A DNA stretch of 64,000 bases. Source: Eubacterium sp. Its GTDB lineage: Bacteria > Bacillota > Clostridia > Oscillospirales > Acutalibacteraceae. Both the position numbers and the translations under genes were made by a program. The notes beneath the pieces are model-generated. The model was not told where the DNA came from. It made no database searches and worked only from the letters and a program-made list of their open reading frames with translations. Positions within the stretch are counted from its first letter, which is position 1, and every line of letters begins with the position of its first letter. This document shows positions 25,484 through 34,894 of the stretch, piece by piece. Location: positions 725,564 through 789,563 of the forward strand of contig JARHZA010000001.1 of the NCBI GenBank assembly GCA_029258375.1, written 5' to 3'.

Positions 25484-26830
25484 TTATTGAACTTGGTTTT
25501 TGTCTATTTTAATGTTTTTATTTTCTTTTAAAAAACTTCTGTAAAATATTGCACCAATTAAAGAAGATATTATTTCTGTAACAGGAAACGTAATCCAAAA
25601 GTATGAAAGTCCGATTCTTGAAAATATATATCCAAGTGGCACAAATAAAACTACTGTTCTAAATATAGTTAGTAATGAACTTTTTAATGAATACCCAATT
25701 GCTTGAAAAAATACTGGGTAAATAAGAGAAGTTACTAATGGAATAAAACTTATTCCAATTATTCTAAATCCAATAGTTCCAATTTCGATTACTTGTAGGT
25801 CTGTTGAAAAAACGCTTATCATTTGAGCCGGAATAAGTTCAAAACATATAGTGCCTAAAAACATAAGAGCCATTCCGCTAATAATTGAAGTCTTTAAAGT
25901 TTGATTACAACGTTTATTATTTTTCATTGCATAGTTAAAACTAATTATAGGAACAATACAGGTTTGTAATGCACAAAGAGGAATAGAGAAAAATGTTTGC
26001 CATTTATAGTAAAGACCAAGTGCAGTAACCGCCTCATCTGAAAAAGTAGATAAAATTAAATTTAGACCTAAAATATATATAGTATATGCAGATTGCATTA
26101 AAATGTTTGGAAGACCTAAATTAAAGATTCTTGCTAAAATTTTAGGATACTTATTTAATTTTGGAGATTTGTTAAAAGCGTTTTTCATAACAATAAGTGC
26201 TGCTACAATTTGACCTGTTACTGTTGCAATGGCAGCACCAGCAATTCCAAGTTTAGGCAAACCAAACATACCAAAAATTAAAATTGCATCTAATAATATG
26301 TTTGTAATTGCACCAATTATTTGTGCAATAGTCGGCGTTTTCATATCTCCGTAAGACTGAAGAACTTTTGTCCATATACTTTCTAAAAATAGCCCAACAC
26401 TTGTTACACAAACTATTCTGCCATAAACTATAACATCATTTATAACAGTAGGTGAGTCTGTAGACATTTTTGCATAATATGGCATTAGAAAGTAACATAA
26501 AATTGCAAAAATAAACCACATTACAATTGCCAATGGTGTTCCAACTCCAGAAATTTGTTTTGCTTTATCATACTTTTTCAATCCAAGATTATATGATATG
26601 CTGGTGTTTATTCCAACACCAGTACCAACTGCAAAGGCAATCATAAGAAGCTGAAGTGGATATATAATAGAAAGTGCAGTTAAGCCACTGTCCGAGTATC
26701 TGCCAATAAAAAAACTGTCAACTATGTTGTAAAGCGCTTGAATTAGTTGAGCAAGCATTACAGGCGGTGCAATTTTTAATAAAATTTTACTTACTTTTTC
26801 TGTGCCAAAATAATTATTATCTGTTTCCAT
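25484..26830 (-). CDS. MATE-family efflux transporter
   Basis: A 448-residue, 12-helix multidrug/toxin extrusion protein. The first helix carries the family pattern (LLKIAPPVMLAQLIQALYNIVDSFFIGRYS), which recurs in the second half, as expected of the two-fold MATE repeat. It probably exports cationic compounds in exchange for sodium or protons. Single-gene unit; no regulator next to it. Substrate unknown. Confidence 0.9.
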   Translation of the reverse strand: METDNNYFGTEKVSKILLKIAPPVMLAQLIQALYNIVDSFFIGRYSDSGLTALSIIYPLQLLMIAFAVGTGVGINTSISYNLGLKKYDKAKQISGVGTPLAIVMWFIFAILCYFLMPYYAKMSTDSPTVINDVIVYGRIVCVTSVGLFLESIWTKVLQSYGDMKTPTIAQIIGAITNILLDAILIFGMFGLPKLGIAGAAIATVTGQIVAALIVMKNAFNKSPKLNKYPKILARIFNLGLPNILMQSAYTIYILGLNLILSTFSDEAVTALGLYYKWQTFFSIPLCALQTCIVPIISFNYAMKNNKRCNQTLKTSIISGMALMFLGTICFELIPAQMISVFSTDLQVIEIGTIGFRIIGISFIPLVTSLIYPVFFQAIGYSLKSSLLTIFRTVVLFVPLGYIFSRIGLSYFWITFPVTEIISSLIGAIFYRSFLKENKNIKIDKNQVQ

Positions 26831-26949
26831 TAAAACCTCAAAAGTTACTTTTATTTAAAACAAAATTATATAAACAAATTTTACAAACGGATTATATATG
26901 AACTGAAAAAATAAGTCAATAATATATATAAATTTGTTAATATAAAAAT

Positions 26950-26976
26950 AAGCGCCATACATAAAGTATGACGCTT
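26950..26976 (-). terminator. Terminator of the ECF S-component gene
   Basis: AAGCG-C-CATAC (26950-26960) pairs with GTATG-A-CGCTT (26966-26976) with one internal mismatch; the minus strand continues into T-rich sequence. Confidence 0.6.
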
Positions 26977-26996
26977 AGTTATATGTGATTTTATTA

Positions 26997-27566
26997 TTAG
27001 CTTTTTTTACCAAGGTTTATAAGTCTTAAAATTACTGGAGAAAGAATTGCATTTACAGCAAGTTCAAAAACAAAGTTAAGACTAACAAGGCCAACAATCA
27101 TAAACCTACCAACATCAGAACCAAAACCGGCAGCTTCAGCCATTTCTCTAATTTTATCCATAAAAAATACAGAACAACCAACAAGGAATAAACCAGTGTT
27201 AACGATAGGACAAACAACTGCAGAAGAAACAACTGCAAGATATTTGTTTTTCTTTTCAAAAGCCTTGTAAATTAATCCAGCGCAAAGACCAGCACAAGTA
27301 CCTTTAAGTAAAACAGTAACTACTGTTCCAAAAGGGTTAACTGCAAGAAACATTGATGCATCACCAGAAACAAGAACTGTTATACCAAATACAAGACCAA
27401 ATAAAGCACCTGCTTTATAGCCATAAAGAGCAGTTCCAACAACGATAGGTACAAGTACAAGTGAAATTGCAAACGGACCAAATCTAATAAATGTTCCTAA
27501 AAATTGCAAAACTACTACTATTGCTGTGAAAAGAGCAATTCCAACAAGTTTTTTTGTGTTTTTCAT
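26997..27566 (-). CDS. ECF transporter S component (substrate unknown)
   Basis: A 189-residue integral membrane protein with five to six helices and the S-component style (KKLVGIALFTAIVVVLQFLG, then a short acidic-free loop and GALFGLVFG). These proteins capture vitamins or precursors for a shared EcfA/A'/T module, which is not in the window. The sequence does not let me name the vitamin. A short structured leader precedes it, suggesting riboswitch control by the transported compound or its product. Confidence 0.85.
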   Translation of the reverse strand: MKNTKKLVGIALFTAIVVVLQFLGTFIRFGPFAISLVLVPIVVGTALYGYKAGALFGLVFGITVLVSGDASMFLAVNPFGTVVTVLLKGTCAGLCAGLIYKAFEKKNKYLAVVSSAVVCPIVNTGLFLVGCSVFFMDKIREMAEAAGFGSDVGRFMIVGLVSLNFVFELAVNAILSPVILRLINLGKKS

Positions 27567-27594
27567 ATTAAATTTTCCTTTCTGCTACTGTTCC

Positions 27595-27665
27595 ATAGGC
27601 GTTTGTTCAAAACACAAAGAACTTAAGCCCGAAGATATTATTTCTTCTACGGATACAATGCCCAT
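27595..27665 (-). ncRNA. Candidate structured 5' leader (three-helix junction)
   Basis: On the minus strand: P1 pairs 27660-27665 (AUGGGC) with 27595-27600 (GCCUAU). P2 is CCG-UA-GAAGA (27652-27643) with UCUUCGG (27635-27629). P3 pairs GUUC (27622-27619) with GAAC (27608-27605). The promoter places the transcript start at P1. It matches no riboswitch class I can recall. The ribosome site lies 15-20 bases downstream, so control could be translational. Confidence 0.4.
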
Positions 27666-27667
27666 AT

Positions 27668-27696
27668 ATTATATTCTTATAATAATAAAAAATCAA
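27668..27696 (-). promoter_or_regulatory. Promoter of the ECF S-component gene
   Basis: Minus strand TTGATT (27691-27696), 17-bp spacer, TATAAT (27668-27673). Confidence 0.65.
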
Positions 27697-27882
27697 CGTG
27701 TTTTTTTATTGTTAATTTTCAATTTTTTAATGTGTTTTTATCCTCTTATTTCAACATATTTTGAATTTTTTAATAGTATAATAAATTGGTTGAGTTTTAT
27801 GTGAAAAATAAACAAATATTGTTGCGTTTTTTATGAAATAAAGAGAAATACGTGATTATATTGTCAAAAAGGAACATAAAAA

Positions 27883-27911
27883 TTGACAAGTGTGGAAAAG
27901 TATTATACAAT
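27883..27911 (+). promoter_or_regulatory. Promoter of the EF-G-2 gene
   Basis: TTGACA (27883-27888), 17-bp spacer, TACAAT (27906-27911). The sequence between this and 27697 is AT-rich with no other feature seen. Confidence 0.65.
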
Positions 27912-27946
27912 ATTCACAAATAATATTCTTTTAAGAGGAAAAACTT

Positions 27947-29989
27947 ATGAAAAATTACGAAGAAAAAAATATAAGAAATGTCGCAATTGTCGGTCATGCC
28001 TCAAAAGGTAAAACAACTCTTGCTGAAGCACTCTTAAATGTTGCCGGTGCAACAGAAAGAATTGGTAAAATTTCAGAGGGTAATACTGTAACCGATTACG
28101 ACTCAGAAGAAAAAAAGAGAAAAGTGTCAATCTCTTGTGCTTTGGCACAAGCAGAATATAAAGATAAAAAAATCAATTTGCTTGATACCCCAGGTCTTTT
28201 TGATTTTGCAGAAGGTCAGGCAGAAGGCCTTCGTGCTGCCGAAACTGCACTTATTGTTGTTTCAGCACGTTCAGGTCTTGCCGTTGGTGCTGAAAAGGCG
28301 TTTAAAAATGCTGGTTCAAGAAGAATGGCAAGAATTATTGTTGCAAATAAAATGGATGACGAAAGAGCAGATTTCTATAAAACATTTAACGGTATAGTTG
28401 CAAAATTTGGAACTATTATCTGCCCAGTTGTTGTTCCAGTTATTACAAATGGAAAAGTTGTTTCATATTATAATATGATTGATGACAAAGCATATTCTTA
28501 TAACGGAACAAAGGCAACTGTTGTTGAAGCAGCACCTGATGACGAAGCACGTTTTGATGCAATAAAAGCAGTATTTTCAGAAGCTGTTGCAGGAACAGAT
28601 GAAGAAATTATGGAAAAATATTTTGGCGGTGAAGAACTGTCTAAAGAAGATAAATTAAGAGGATTGCAAATTGGTGTTGCAGATGGTTCAATTATCCCTG
28701 TATTTGCATTGAGTGGTATAGACGGAACTGCTTGCGATTTGTTGCTTGATTTTATTGCAGATGCTTGCCCAGCACCTAAGTCAGAATACGCAATTTGTAA
28801 TGATGAACCTGTTGAATTATTTCCTAATGAAAATGATCCTTTGGCAGCAATTTGTTTCAAAACCGTTGCAGATCCATTTATAGGTAAATTATCATTCTTT
28901 AAAGTTGTAAGTGGTAAACTTACTTCTAATATGACAGTTAAGAATGGTAATACCGGTAATGACGAAAAGGTTGGCAAAGTTGTTTCAATGTTTGGCTCAA
29001 AACAAATTGAGTGCAACGAAATAGTAGCCGGAGATATTGGTGCAGTTGTTAAGTTATCAGGATTTAACACAGGAGATACACTTTGTGCAGTTAACCAAGT
29101 TGTTAAACTTGATGGTGTATCAACTCCAAACCCTACATATTCAATGGCAGTTAATGCTCAAAGTAAGGGTGATGAAGAAAAAATTGCTTCCGGCCTTTCA
29201 AGACTTACAGAAGAGGATCCAAGCCTTGAATTTTACACAAATAATGAAACACACGAACAGATATTAAAAGGCCTTGGCGAACAACAGCTTGACGTTGCAG
29301 TTGCAAAACTTAAATCTAAATTCCAAGTAGATGTTACACTATCTGTTCCAAAAGTTGCATATAGAGAAACCATTACTATTAAAGTTTCAGCACAAGGAAG
29401 GCATAAAAAGCAAAGTGGTGGTCACGGTCAGTTTGGTGATGTATTTATTGAATTTGAACCTTGTGATTGTGAAAAACTTGAGTTTACAGAAAGAATTGTT
29501 GGTGGTGCAGTCCCTAAAAACTTCTTCCCAGCAGTAGAAAAAGGTCTTAATGAATGTATGGAAAAAGGTGTTCTTGCAGGCTATCCTATGGTTGGCGTTA
29601 AAGCAACATTATATGATGGTTCATATCACCCTGTAGATTCAAGTGAAATGAGCTTTAAAATGGCAGCTTCTATTGCTTATAAAGAGGGTATATCAAAAGC
29701 AAAACCAGTTATTCTTGAACCCGTATCGTCTTTAAAAGTTGTTTGTAATGATGATGCAATGGGCGATGTTATTGGCGATATAAATAAACGCAGAGGTAGA
29801 GTTCTTGGAATGAGCCCATCAGGTGATGGTATGCAAGAAATCATTGCAGAAGTTCCAGAAGCTGAATTAAATACATTTTCAACTGCTATTCGTCAATTCA
29901 CACAGGGCAGAGGTTCTTTTGAATCTACATTTGCAAGATATGAAAGTTGCCCTGAATATATTTCCCAGAAAATAATTGCAGAAAATTAA
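27947..29989 (+). CDS. EF-G-2-like translational GTPase
   Basis: A 680-residue protein with the full EF-G domain order (G, II, III, IV, V). The P-loop is GHASKGKTT (16-24) rather than GHVDAGKTT, G3 is DTPGLFDF (80-87) and G4 NKMD (134-137). The catalytic His after DTPG is replaced by Leu84. Non-His residues there, the GHAxxGKTTL P-loop and the TERIGKISEG region match the EF-G-2 family known from Thermus thermophilus (TTHA1498), not the housekeeping FusA. That family binds GTP and ribosomes weakly; its role is unclear. It is monocistronic with its own promoter, away from str-operon genes. Confidence 0.88.
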   Translation: MKNYEEKNIRNVAIVGHASKGKTTLAEALLNVAGATERIGKISEGNTVTDYDSEEKKRKVSISCALAQAEYKDKKINLLDTPGLFDFAEGQAEGLRAAETALIVVSARSGLAVGAEKAFKNAGSRRMARIIVANKMDDERADFYKTFNGIVAKFGTIICPVVVPVITNGKVVSYYNMIDDKAYSYNGTKATVVEAAPDDEARFDAIKAVFSEAVAGTDEEIMEKYFGGEELSKEDKLRGLQIGVADGSIIPVFALSGIDGTACDLLLDFIADACPAPKSEYAICNDEPVELFPNENDPLAAICFKTVADPFIGKLSFFKVVSGKLTSNMTVKNGNTGNDEKVGKVVSMFGSKQIECNEIVAGDIGAVVKLSGFNTGDTLCAVNQVVKLDGVSTPNPTYSMAVNAQSKGDEEKIASGLSRLTEEDPSLEFYTNNETHEQILKGLGEQQLDVAVAKLKSKFQVDVTLSVPKVAYRETITIKVSAQGRHKKQSGGHGQFGDVFIEFEPCDCEKLEFTERIVGGAVPKNFFPAVEKGLNECMEKGVLAGYPMVGVKATLYDGSYHPVDSSEMSFKMAASIAYKEGISKAKPVILEPVSSLKVVCNDDAMGDVIGDINKRRGRVLGMSPSGDGMQEIIAEVPEAELNTFSTAIRQFTQGRGSFESTFARYESCPEYISQKIIAEN

Positions 29990-30006
29990 ATATAATAGTA
30001 TAATAC

Positions 30007-30035
30007 GAAAGGGGCGGAGGTGATTCGTCCCTTTC
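30007..30035 (+). terminator. Weak terminator/hairpin after EF-G-2
   Basis: GAAAGGG (30007-30013) pairs with CCCTTTC (30029-30035). The T-run after it is interrupted, so read-through into the 30091 gene is possible. Confidence 0.5.
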
Positions 30036-30090
30036 TGCATTTTATGATTTATTTTAAATTATAAGGAATACTAAAAATGAAGGTGATTAA

Positions 30091-30690
30091 ATGAGAGAGA
30101 TTTTTCAGGAGATAAAAAAATATTCGCTAATTGTAATAGCAGTAACTGCAATACTTGGCATTTTTCTTGTTGCATTTCCAGGTCAAACAATAATGTATAC
30201 TTCACTTGTTATAGGTGGTTGCTTTATTTTATGTGGAATTGTTGCATTGATAAACTATGGTGTAAAAAAAGACACAAAAATCTCGTTAGTTCTTGGCACA
30301 ATAGCAATTATAGGTGGTGCAATTATTTGTTTTGCATACAAGCAAATTGTATCAGTTATGGTGTTTATGCTTGGCATATTCTTGCTTTTTGGTGGACTTA
30401 TAGATTTTTTCAACTCAATCGATGTAGCTATTAGGCATTTTCGCTCTTCAATTTTTACAATTATACTCTCTGTGGCATCAGTAGTTATTGGTATTCTTTC
30501 AATAGTTAATCCTTTCGATACTCAAAATAAAATAGTTCAGCTTATTGGTGCGGGTTTCATTGTGTTTGCAGTTCTTGATTTGTTAACTTATGTTCAGGTT
30601 AAAAAGGTTGCAAAGATTATTAAAGAAAATATTGAAGATGATGGAGTTAATGCAACAGAGGTTGATTTTAAAGAAGTAGATGACAAATAA
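30091..30690 (+). CDS. DUF308 / HdeD-family membrane protein
   Basis: A 199-residue protein with six hydrophobic segments in three pairs, the HdeD (DUF308) pattern, with typical short motifs (FPGQTIMYTSLVIGGCFILCGI, given here as positions 28-49, and IGILSIVNPF). Function is unknown in Firmicutes; the E. coli founder HdeD is linked to acid resistance. The C-terminal ~25 residues are acidic. Its last 11 bases overlap the start of cca, so the two are translationally coupled. Confidence 0.85.
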   Translation: MREIFQEIKKYSLIVIAVTAILGIFLVAFPGQTIMYTSLVIGGCFILCGIVALINYGVKKDTKISLVLGTIAIIGGAIICFAYKQIVSVMVFMLGIFLLFGGLIDFFNSIDVAIRHFRSSIFTIILSVASVVIGILSIVNPFDTQNKIVQLIGAGFIVFAVLDLLTYVQVKKVAKIIKENIEDDGVNATEVDFKEVDDK

Positions 30691-32029
30691 TATAGAAAAT
30701 ATAATTATTCCTAAAAATGCAGAAAAAATAATAAATCTTTTAAATTCAAAAGGCTATAAAGCATATGTAGTTGGTGGTTGTGTTCGTGATTATATTTTAG
30801 GTAAAAATGGTGGAGATGTTGATATTACGACTTCAGCAAAACCTATTGTAATAGAGCAAATACTAACAGAAAAAGGAATTAAAGTTGTTGAAACAGGTTT
30901 AAAGCACGGTACCGTTACTGCAATTATAGATTCAGAACAATACGAAATTACAACTTTTAGAAAAGACGGAGAATATGACGATAATCGTCATCCTCAAAAT
31001 GTTCTATTTGTTGATGATGTTAAAGAAGATTTAAGTAGGCGTGATTTTACAATTAACGCTATGGCATATAACTATAAAGACGGCATTGTTGATTTGTTTG
31101 GTGGCATAGAAGATATAAATAAAAGAGTTATCCGTGCTGTTGGTGATCCAAATAAAAGATTTAACGAAGATGCACTTCGCATAATGCGTGCGATAAGATT
31201 TTCGTCTGTTCTTGGTTTTGAAATTGAAGAAGAAACTAAAAAGGCAGTTTTCAACAACAAAGAATTGCTAAAAAATGTTTCGGTAGAACGACTATATGTT
31301 GAACTTATTAAGCTTCTCCTTGGCGATAATGTTTTAAATGTTCTTAGTGAGTATAAAGATGTTATTGCAGTTATAATTCCAGAATTAAAAGAAACTTTTA
31401 ATTGTGAACAAAACACATCTTGGCATATATATAATGTATATGACCATATTATAAATGCGGTTAACTATGCACCAAAAAACGAAGTTTTAAGATTAACAAT
31501 GCTTCTTCACGACATTGGTAAGCCGGTTGTTAAAACAACAGATTGCAATGGAATAGACCACTTTAAAACACATGCAGCAGCAGGCGCAGAAATTGCAAAA
31601 ACAGTTTTAAAAAGATTTAATGTTAGCAATAAAATTTATGATGAAGTAACAACACTTGTTTATTATCATCAAAGCATAGAAAATGTTGAAAAAGTTAATG
31701 TTAAACGTTGGATTTCTAAACTTGGAGAAGAGTATGCAAGAGATTTGTTTTTAGTTCGTATTGCAGATTTAAAAGCGCATAACGTAGAAAAAATAGATTT
31801 TGAAATAAAAATGATGTATTCTTTTCTTGAAGAACTTGAAGAAGTTATTGAAAGAGGCGATGCAGTAAAAATTTCTGACCTTGCAGTTAATGGAAATGAT
31901 ATAAAAAACCTTGGTTATAGTGGAATTGAAATTGGCAAAAAGTTAAACGAAATACTTTCACTTGTTGTGGATGATAAACTAATAAATAATAAGAATATTA
32001 TAATTAAATATATTATAAATAATAAGTAA
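30680..32029 (+). CDS. cca: CCA tRNA nucleotidyltransferase
   Basis: A 449-residue class II nucleotidyltransferase adding CCA to tRNA 3' ends. Seen: the GGCVRDYILG motif near 32, the catalytic acids in DVDITTSA near 46, RRDFTINAMAYN near 110, and EDALRIMRAIRF near 158. After about 240 there is an HD-type domain (MLLHDIGKP). The start overlaps the DUF308 gene. All three tRNA genes in this window encode CCA already, so the enzyme may work mostly in repair for those. Confidence 0.94.
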   Translation: MTNNIENIIIPKNAEKIINLLNSKGYKAYVVGGCVRDYILGKNGGDVDITTSAKPIVIEQILTEKGIKVVETGLKHGTVTAIIDSEQYEITTFRKDGEYDDNRHPQNVLFVDDVKEDLSRRDFTINAMAYNYKDGIVDLFGGIEDINKRVIRAVGDPNKRFNEDALRIMRAIRFSSVLGFEIEEETKKAVFNNKELLKNVSVERLYVELIKLLLGDNVLNVLSEYKDVIAVIIPELKETFNCEQNTSWHIYNVYDHIINAVNYAPKNEVLRLTMLLHDIGKPVVKTTDCNGIDHFKTHAAAGAEIAKTVLKRFNVSNKIYDEVTTLVYYHQSIENVEKVNVKRWISKLGEEYARDLFLVRIADLKAHNVEKIDFEIKMMYSFLEELEEVIERGDAVKISDLAVNGNDIKNLGYSGIEIGKKLNEILSLVVDDKLINNKNIIIKYIINNK

Positions 32030-32099
32030 CAAATTATATATAGTTTCAGTGTTGATTTCTTGTTATAAAATATATGGCATCTTGTTTTATTTAACGGTG

Positions 32100-32127
32100 T
32101 TGACAAATATAAAATAAAGACTATAAT
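32100..32127 (+). promoter_or_regulatory. htpG promoter
   Basis: TTGACA (32100-32105), 16-bp spacer, TATAAT (32122-32127), immediately upstream of the CIRCE element. Confidence 0.75.
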
Positions 32128-32132
32128 ATTAA

Positions 32133-32159
32133 TTAGCACTCGACAATAGAGAGTGCCAA
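32133..32159 (+). promoter_or_regulatory. CIRCE element (HrcA operator)
   Basis: TTAGCACTC (32133-32141), 9-bp spacer, GAGTGCCAA (32151-32159). One mismatch to the CIRCE consensus TTAGCACTC-N9-GAGTGCTAA. It covers the transcription start region of htpG, so HrcA should repress it. Confidence 0.92.
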
Positions 32160-32183
32160 TTACATAAAACAAGGTGATTTTTA

Positions 32184-34070
32184 ATGAGAAAAAAACAATT
32201 TAAGGCAGAATCTAAAAAACTTCTTGATATGATGATTAACTCTATTTACACAAATAAAGAAATCTTCATTAGAGAACTTATTTCTAACGCATCAGATGCT
32301 ATTGATAAGTTATACTTCAAATCTTTAACTGATGATTCAGTTGGCCTTTCTAAAAGTGATTTTAAAATTCAAATTGATACAAATAAAGATGAACGCACAA
32401 TTACAATAACAGATAATGGTATTGGTATGACTGCTGATGAACTTGAATCAAATCTTGGTACTATTGCAAAATCAGGTTCACTTAACTTCAAAAAAGATAA
32501 CGAAGAAGCAAAAGAAAATGATATTGAAGTTATCGGTCAGTTTGGTGTAGGTTTTTATTCTTCATTTATGGTTGCTTCAAAAGTTGAAGTTGTTACTAAA
32601 GCTTTTGGCGAAGATGTTGCACATAAATGGGTTTCAGAAGGTGTAGATGGCTATACTATTGAAGAATGTGAAAAAGAAAATGCTGGTTCAGTAATTACTC
32701 TTCATATTAAAGAGGATACCGATAATGAAGACTATAGCCAGTATTTAGAGCAGTACAGATTATCTGAACTTATTAAAAAGTATAGCGATTACATCCGTTA
32801 TCCAATTCAAATGGAAATGACTCATAGCGTTCCTGATAAAGATAATGAAGGCGAATATATCGAAGAGGTTTCTGTTGAAACACTTAACTCAATGATTCCA
32901 CTTTGGCGTAAAAATAAGAGCGAAATCACAGAGGATGAATATAACGAATTTTATAAAAACAAGTTTATGGACTTTGAAGATCCACTTGCCGTTATTCATT
33001 CAAAAACTGAAGGACAAGCAACATTTGATGCCCTTATGTATATTCCTTCAAATCCACCTTATGATTTCTATTCAAAAGAATATGAAAAGGGCCTTCAGCT
33101 TTACACAAATGGTGTTCTTATAATGGATAAGTGCCCAGATCTTTTACCAGATTATTTCAGTTTTGTAAAAGGTATTGTTGACTCAGCAGATTTAAGCCTT
33201 AATATTAGTAGAGAAGTTTTACAACAAGACTTCCAACTTAAAGTTATTGCAAAAGCAATAGATAAAAAAATTAAAAACGAACTTAAAAAGATGCTTAAAA
33301 ATGACAGAGAAAAATATGAAAAATTCTTCTCAGTTTTTGGTATTCAATTAAAGTGGGGCGTTTATTCTAACTATGGTGCTGAAAAAGACGGCTTAAAAGA
33401 TTTAATTATGTTTAAGTCTTCTAAAGAAAATAAATATGTTACACTTAGTGAATATATTGAATCAATGCCAGAAGAACAAGAATCAATTTATTATGCTTGT
33501 GGTGAAAGCCCAGAAAAGATTGCTCTTCTTCCACAAATTGAAGCAGTTAAAGCAAAAGGATACGATGTACTTTATTTCACAGATGATGTAGATGAGTTTG
33601 CAATTCAGATGTTAATGGAGTATAATGGTAAAAAGTTCGCAAATATCTGTAAAGACGAATTAAATCTTAATACAGAAGAAGAAAAGAAAGCACTTGATGA
33701 AAAGAATGAAGCATCAAAAGATATGCTCGACGAAATGAAATCATATCTTGATGATGAGGTATCTTCAATCAAGTTTACAAATTCAATTGGTTCTCACGCA
33801 GTGTGTCTTTCAGCAGAAGGATATGTTTCTCTTGAAATGGCAAAGGTGTTTAGCCAAATGCCTGGTGGCAATCAAGGTGTTAAAGCGCAACTTGTTCTTG
33901 AAATAAATTCAGAACACAAAGTTGCAGAAAAACTTTTTGAACTCTTTAAAGACGATAAAGAAAAATTAAAATCATATACAAAGATTTTATATAATGAGGC
34001 TCGTCTTATTAGCGGACTCGGTGTTGAAAATCCAACAGAGTTTGCAGATATGATTACCGATTTAATGTAA
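32184..34070 (+). CDS. htpG: Hsp90-family chaperone HtpG
   Basis: A 628-residue chaperone with the GHKL ATPase N-domain (ELISNASDAIDKL near 32, ITDNGIGM near 80, GQFGVGFYSSFM near 120), the middle domain (LNISREVLQQD near 333) and the dimerisation domain. It is normal length. It helps fold clients under stress in the cytoplasm. The CIRCE box in front indicates HrcA heat-shock control; in Bacillus subtilis htpG is not a CIRCE gene. The AAGGTG ribosome site precedes the ATG. Confidence 0.97.
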   Translation: MRKKQFKAESKKLLDMMINSIYTNKEIFIRELISNASDAIDKLYFKSLTDDSVGLSKSDFKIQIDTNKDERTITITDNGIGMTADELESNLGTIAKSGSLNFKKDNEEAKENDIEVIGQFGVGFYSSFMVASKVEVVTKAFGEDVAHKWVSEGVDGYTIEECEKENAGSVITLHIKEDTDNEDYSQYLEQYRLSELIKKYSDYIRYPIQMEMTHSVPDKDNEGEYIEEVSVETLNSMIPLWRKNKSEITEDEYNEFYKNKFMDFEDPLAVIHSKTEGQATFDALMYIPSNPPYDFYSKEYEKGLQLYTNGVLIMDKCPDLLPDYFSFVKGIVDSADLSLNISREVLQQDFQLKVIAKAIDKKIKNELKKMLKNDREKYEKFFSVFGIQLKWGVYSNYGAEKDGLKDLIMFKSSKENKYVTLSEYIESMPEEQESIYYACGESPEKIALLPQIEAVKAKGYDVLYFTDDVDEFAIQMLMEYNGKKFANICKDELNLNTEEEKKALDEKNEASKDMLDEMKSYLDDEVSSIKFTNSIGSHAVCLSAEGYVSLEMAKVFSQMPGGNQGVKAQLVLEINSEHKVAEKLFELFKDDKEKLKSYTKILYNEARLISGLGVENPTEFADMITDLM

Positions 34071-34116
34071 AATCTAAAAATTCATATAAACCCTGCAAGC
34101 AACGGAGGTATTTTTT

Positions 34117-34707
34117 ATGAAAAACAACATTATAACAATCAGTCGTGAATATGGTAGCGGCGGAAGATGTATCGGTGAAGAGGTTGCTAAAAGACTCGGA
34201 ATTGCTTATTATGACAAAGTAATCCTTGAAGAAGTTGCAAAAGAAACAGGTTTTGATAAGGAATTTGTAGAGAAAAAGGCAGAGTATTCTCCATTTAAAA
34301 GTGCATTTGCTTATGCCTTTGTTGGAAGAGATACTAACGGAGTTTCTGTTGATGATTACCTTTTCACAGTCCAAAGAAAAATTATTCTTGAATGTGCTGA
34401 AAAAGGTCCTTGTGTAATTGTCGGCAGATGTGCCGATGATATTTTATCAGACAGAGATGATTGCCTAAACATCTTTATTCATGGTAATTTAGATGCAAAA
34501 ATAAAGCGTATTATGGCTCGTCACGATGTTACAGAAAAAGAAGCAGCCAAAATGATGCGTGAAATTGATAAAAAACGTAGTATAAATTATAAGTATCATA
34601 CAGAAAAAGTATGGGGTCAAGCCAATAATTATGATATGTCATTAAATAGTAGCAGACTTGGCGAAGAAAAATGCATAGAACTTATAATGCAACTATATAA
34701 TTCATAA
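34117..34707 (+). CDS. Cytidylate kinase-like protein
   Basis: A 196-residue P-loop kinase. ITISREYGSGGRCIGEEVAKRLG at residues 6-28 is the start signature of the cytidylate-kinase-like (Cytidylate_kin2) family, with GRCADDIL near 104 and the R-rich lid KKRSINYKYHT near 150. Such proteins are common in Clostridia in addition to the housekeeping Cmk; their true substrate is unproven. It lies 46 bases after htpG and is closed by a terminator before the pyrimidine operon, so it is not co-transcribed with it. Confidence 0.85.
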   Translation: MKNNIITISREYGSGGRCIGEEVAKRLGIAYYDKVILEEVAKETGFDKEFVEKKAEYSPFKSAFAYAFVGRDTNGVSVDDYLFTVQRKIILECAEKGPCVIVGRCADDILSDRDDCLNIFIHGNLDAKIKRIMARHDVTEKEAAKMMREIDKKRSINYKYHTEKVWGQANNYDMSLNSSRLGEEKCIELIMQLYNS

Positions 34708-34715
34708 TTATAATT

Positions 34716-34752
34716 AAAAGCAGACTGAATATTTTTTCAGCCTGCTTTTTTA
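34716..34752 (+). terminator. Terminator after the cytidylate-kinase-like gene
   Basis: AAAAGCAG-A-CTGAA (34716-34729) pairs with TTCAG-C-CTGCTTTT (34736-34749), then T-run. Confidence 0.88.
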
Positions 34753-34894
34753 TGGGTAAAGATTAGTCTAAATAAATCTACAAAAATAATACTTAACAGT
34801 TAAAAAAATTTGTAATAAAAAACTTAATATTTTAATAGACAAAACCCAATAAAAAAATCTTGATAAAAAAGTTCATTTTGTAACTAAATTTTTA

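Noticed and set aside
27526-27804. 92-codon plus-strand frame over the ECF leader
   Set aside because: It would cover the ECF start, leader and promoter. No ribosome site; hydrophobicity is a side effect of T-rich DNA.
28498-29070. 190-codon antisense frame inside the EF-G-2 gene
   Set aside because: Low-complexity Ser/Thr/Ala composition, no ribosome site, wholly inside a gene with clear motifs on the other strand.
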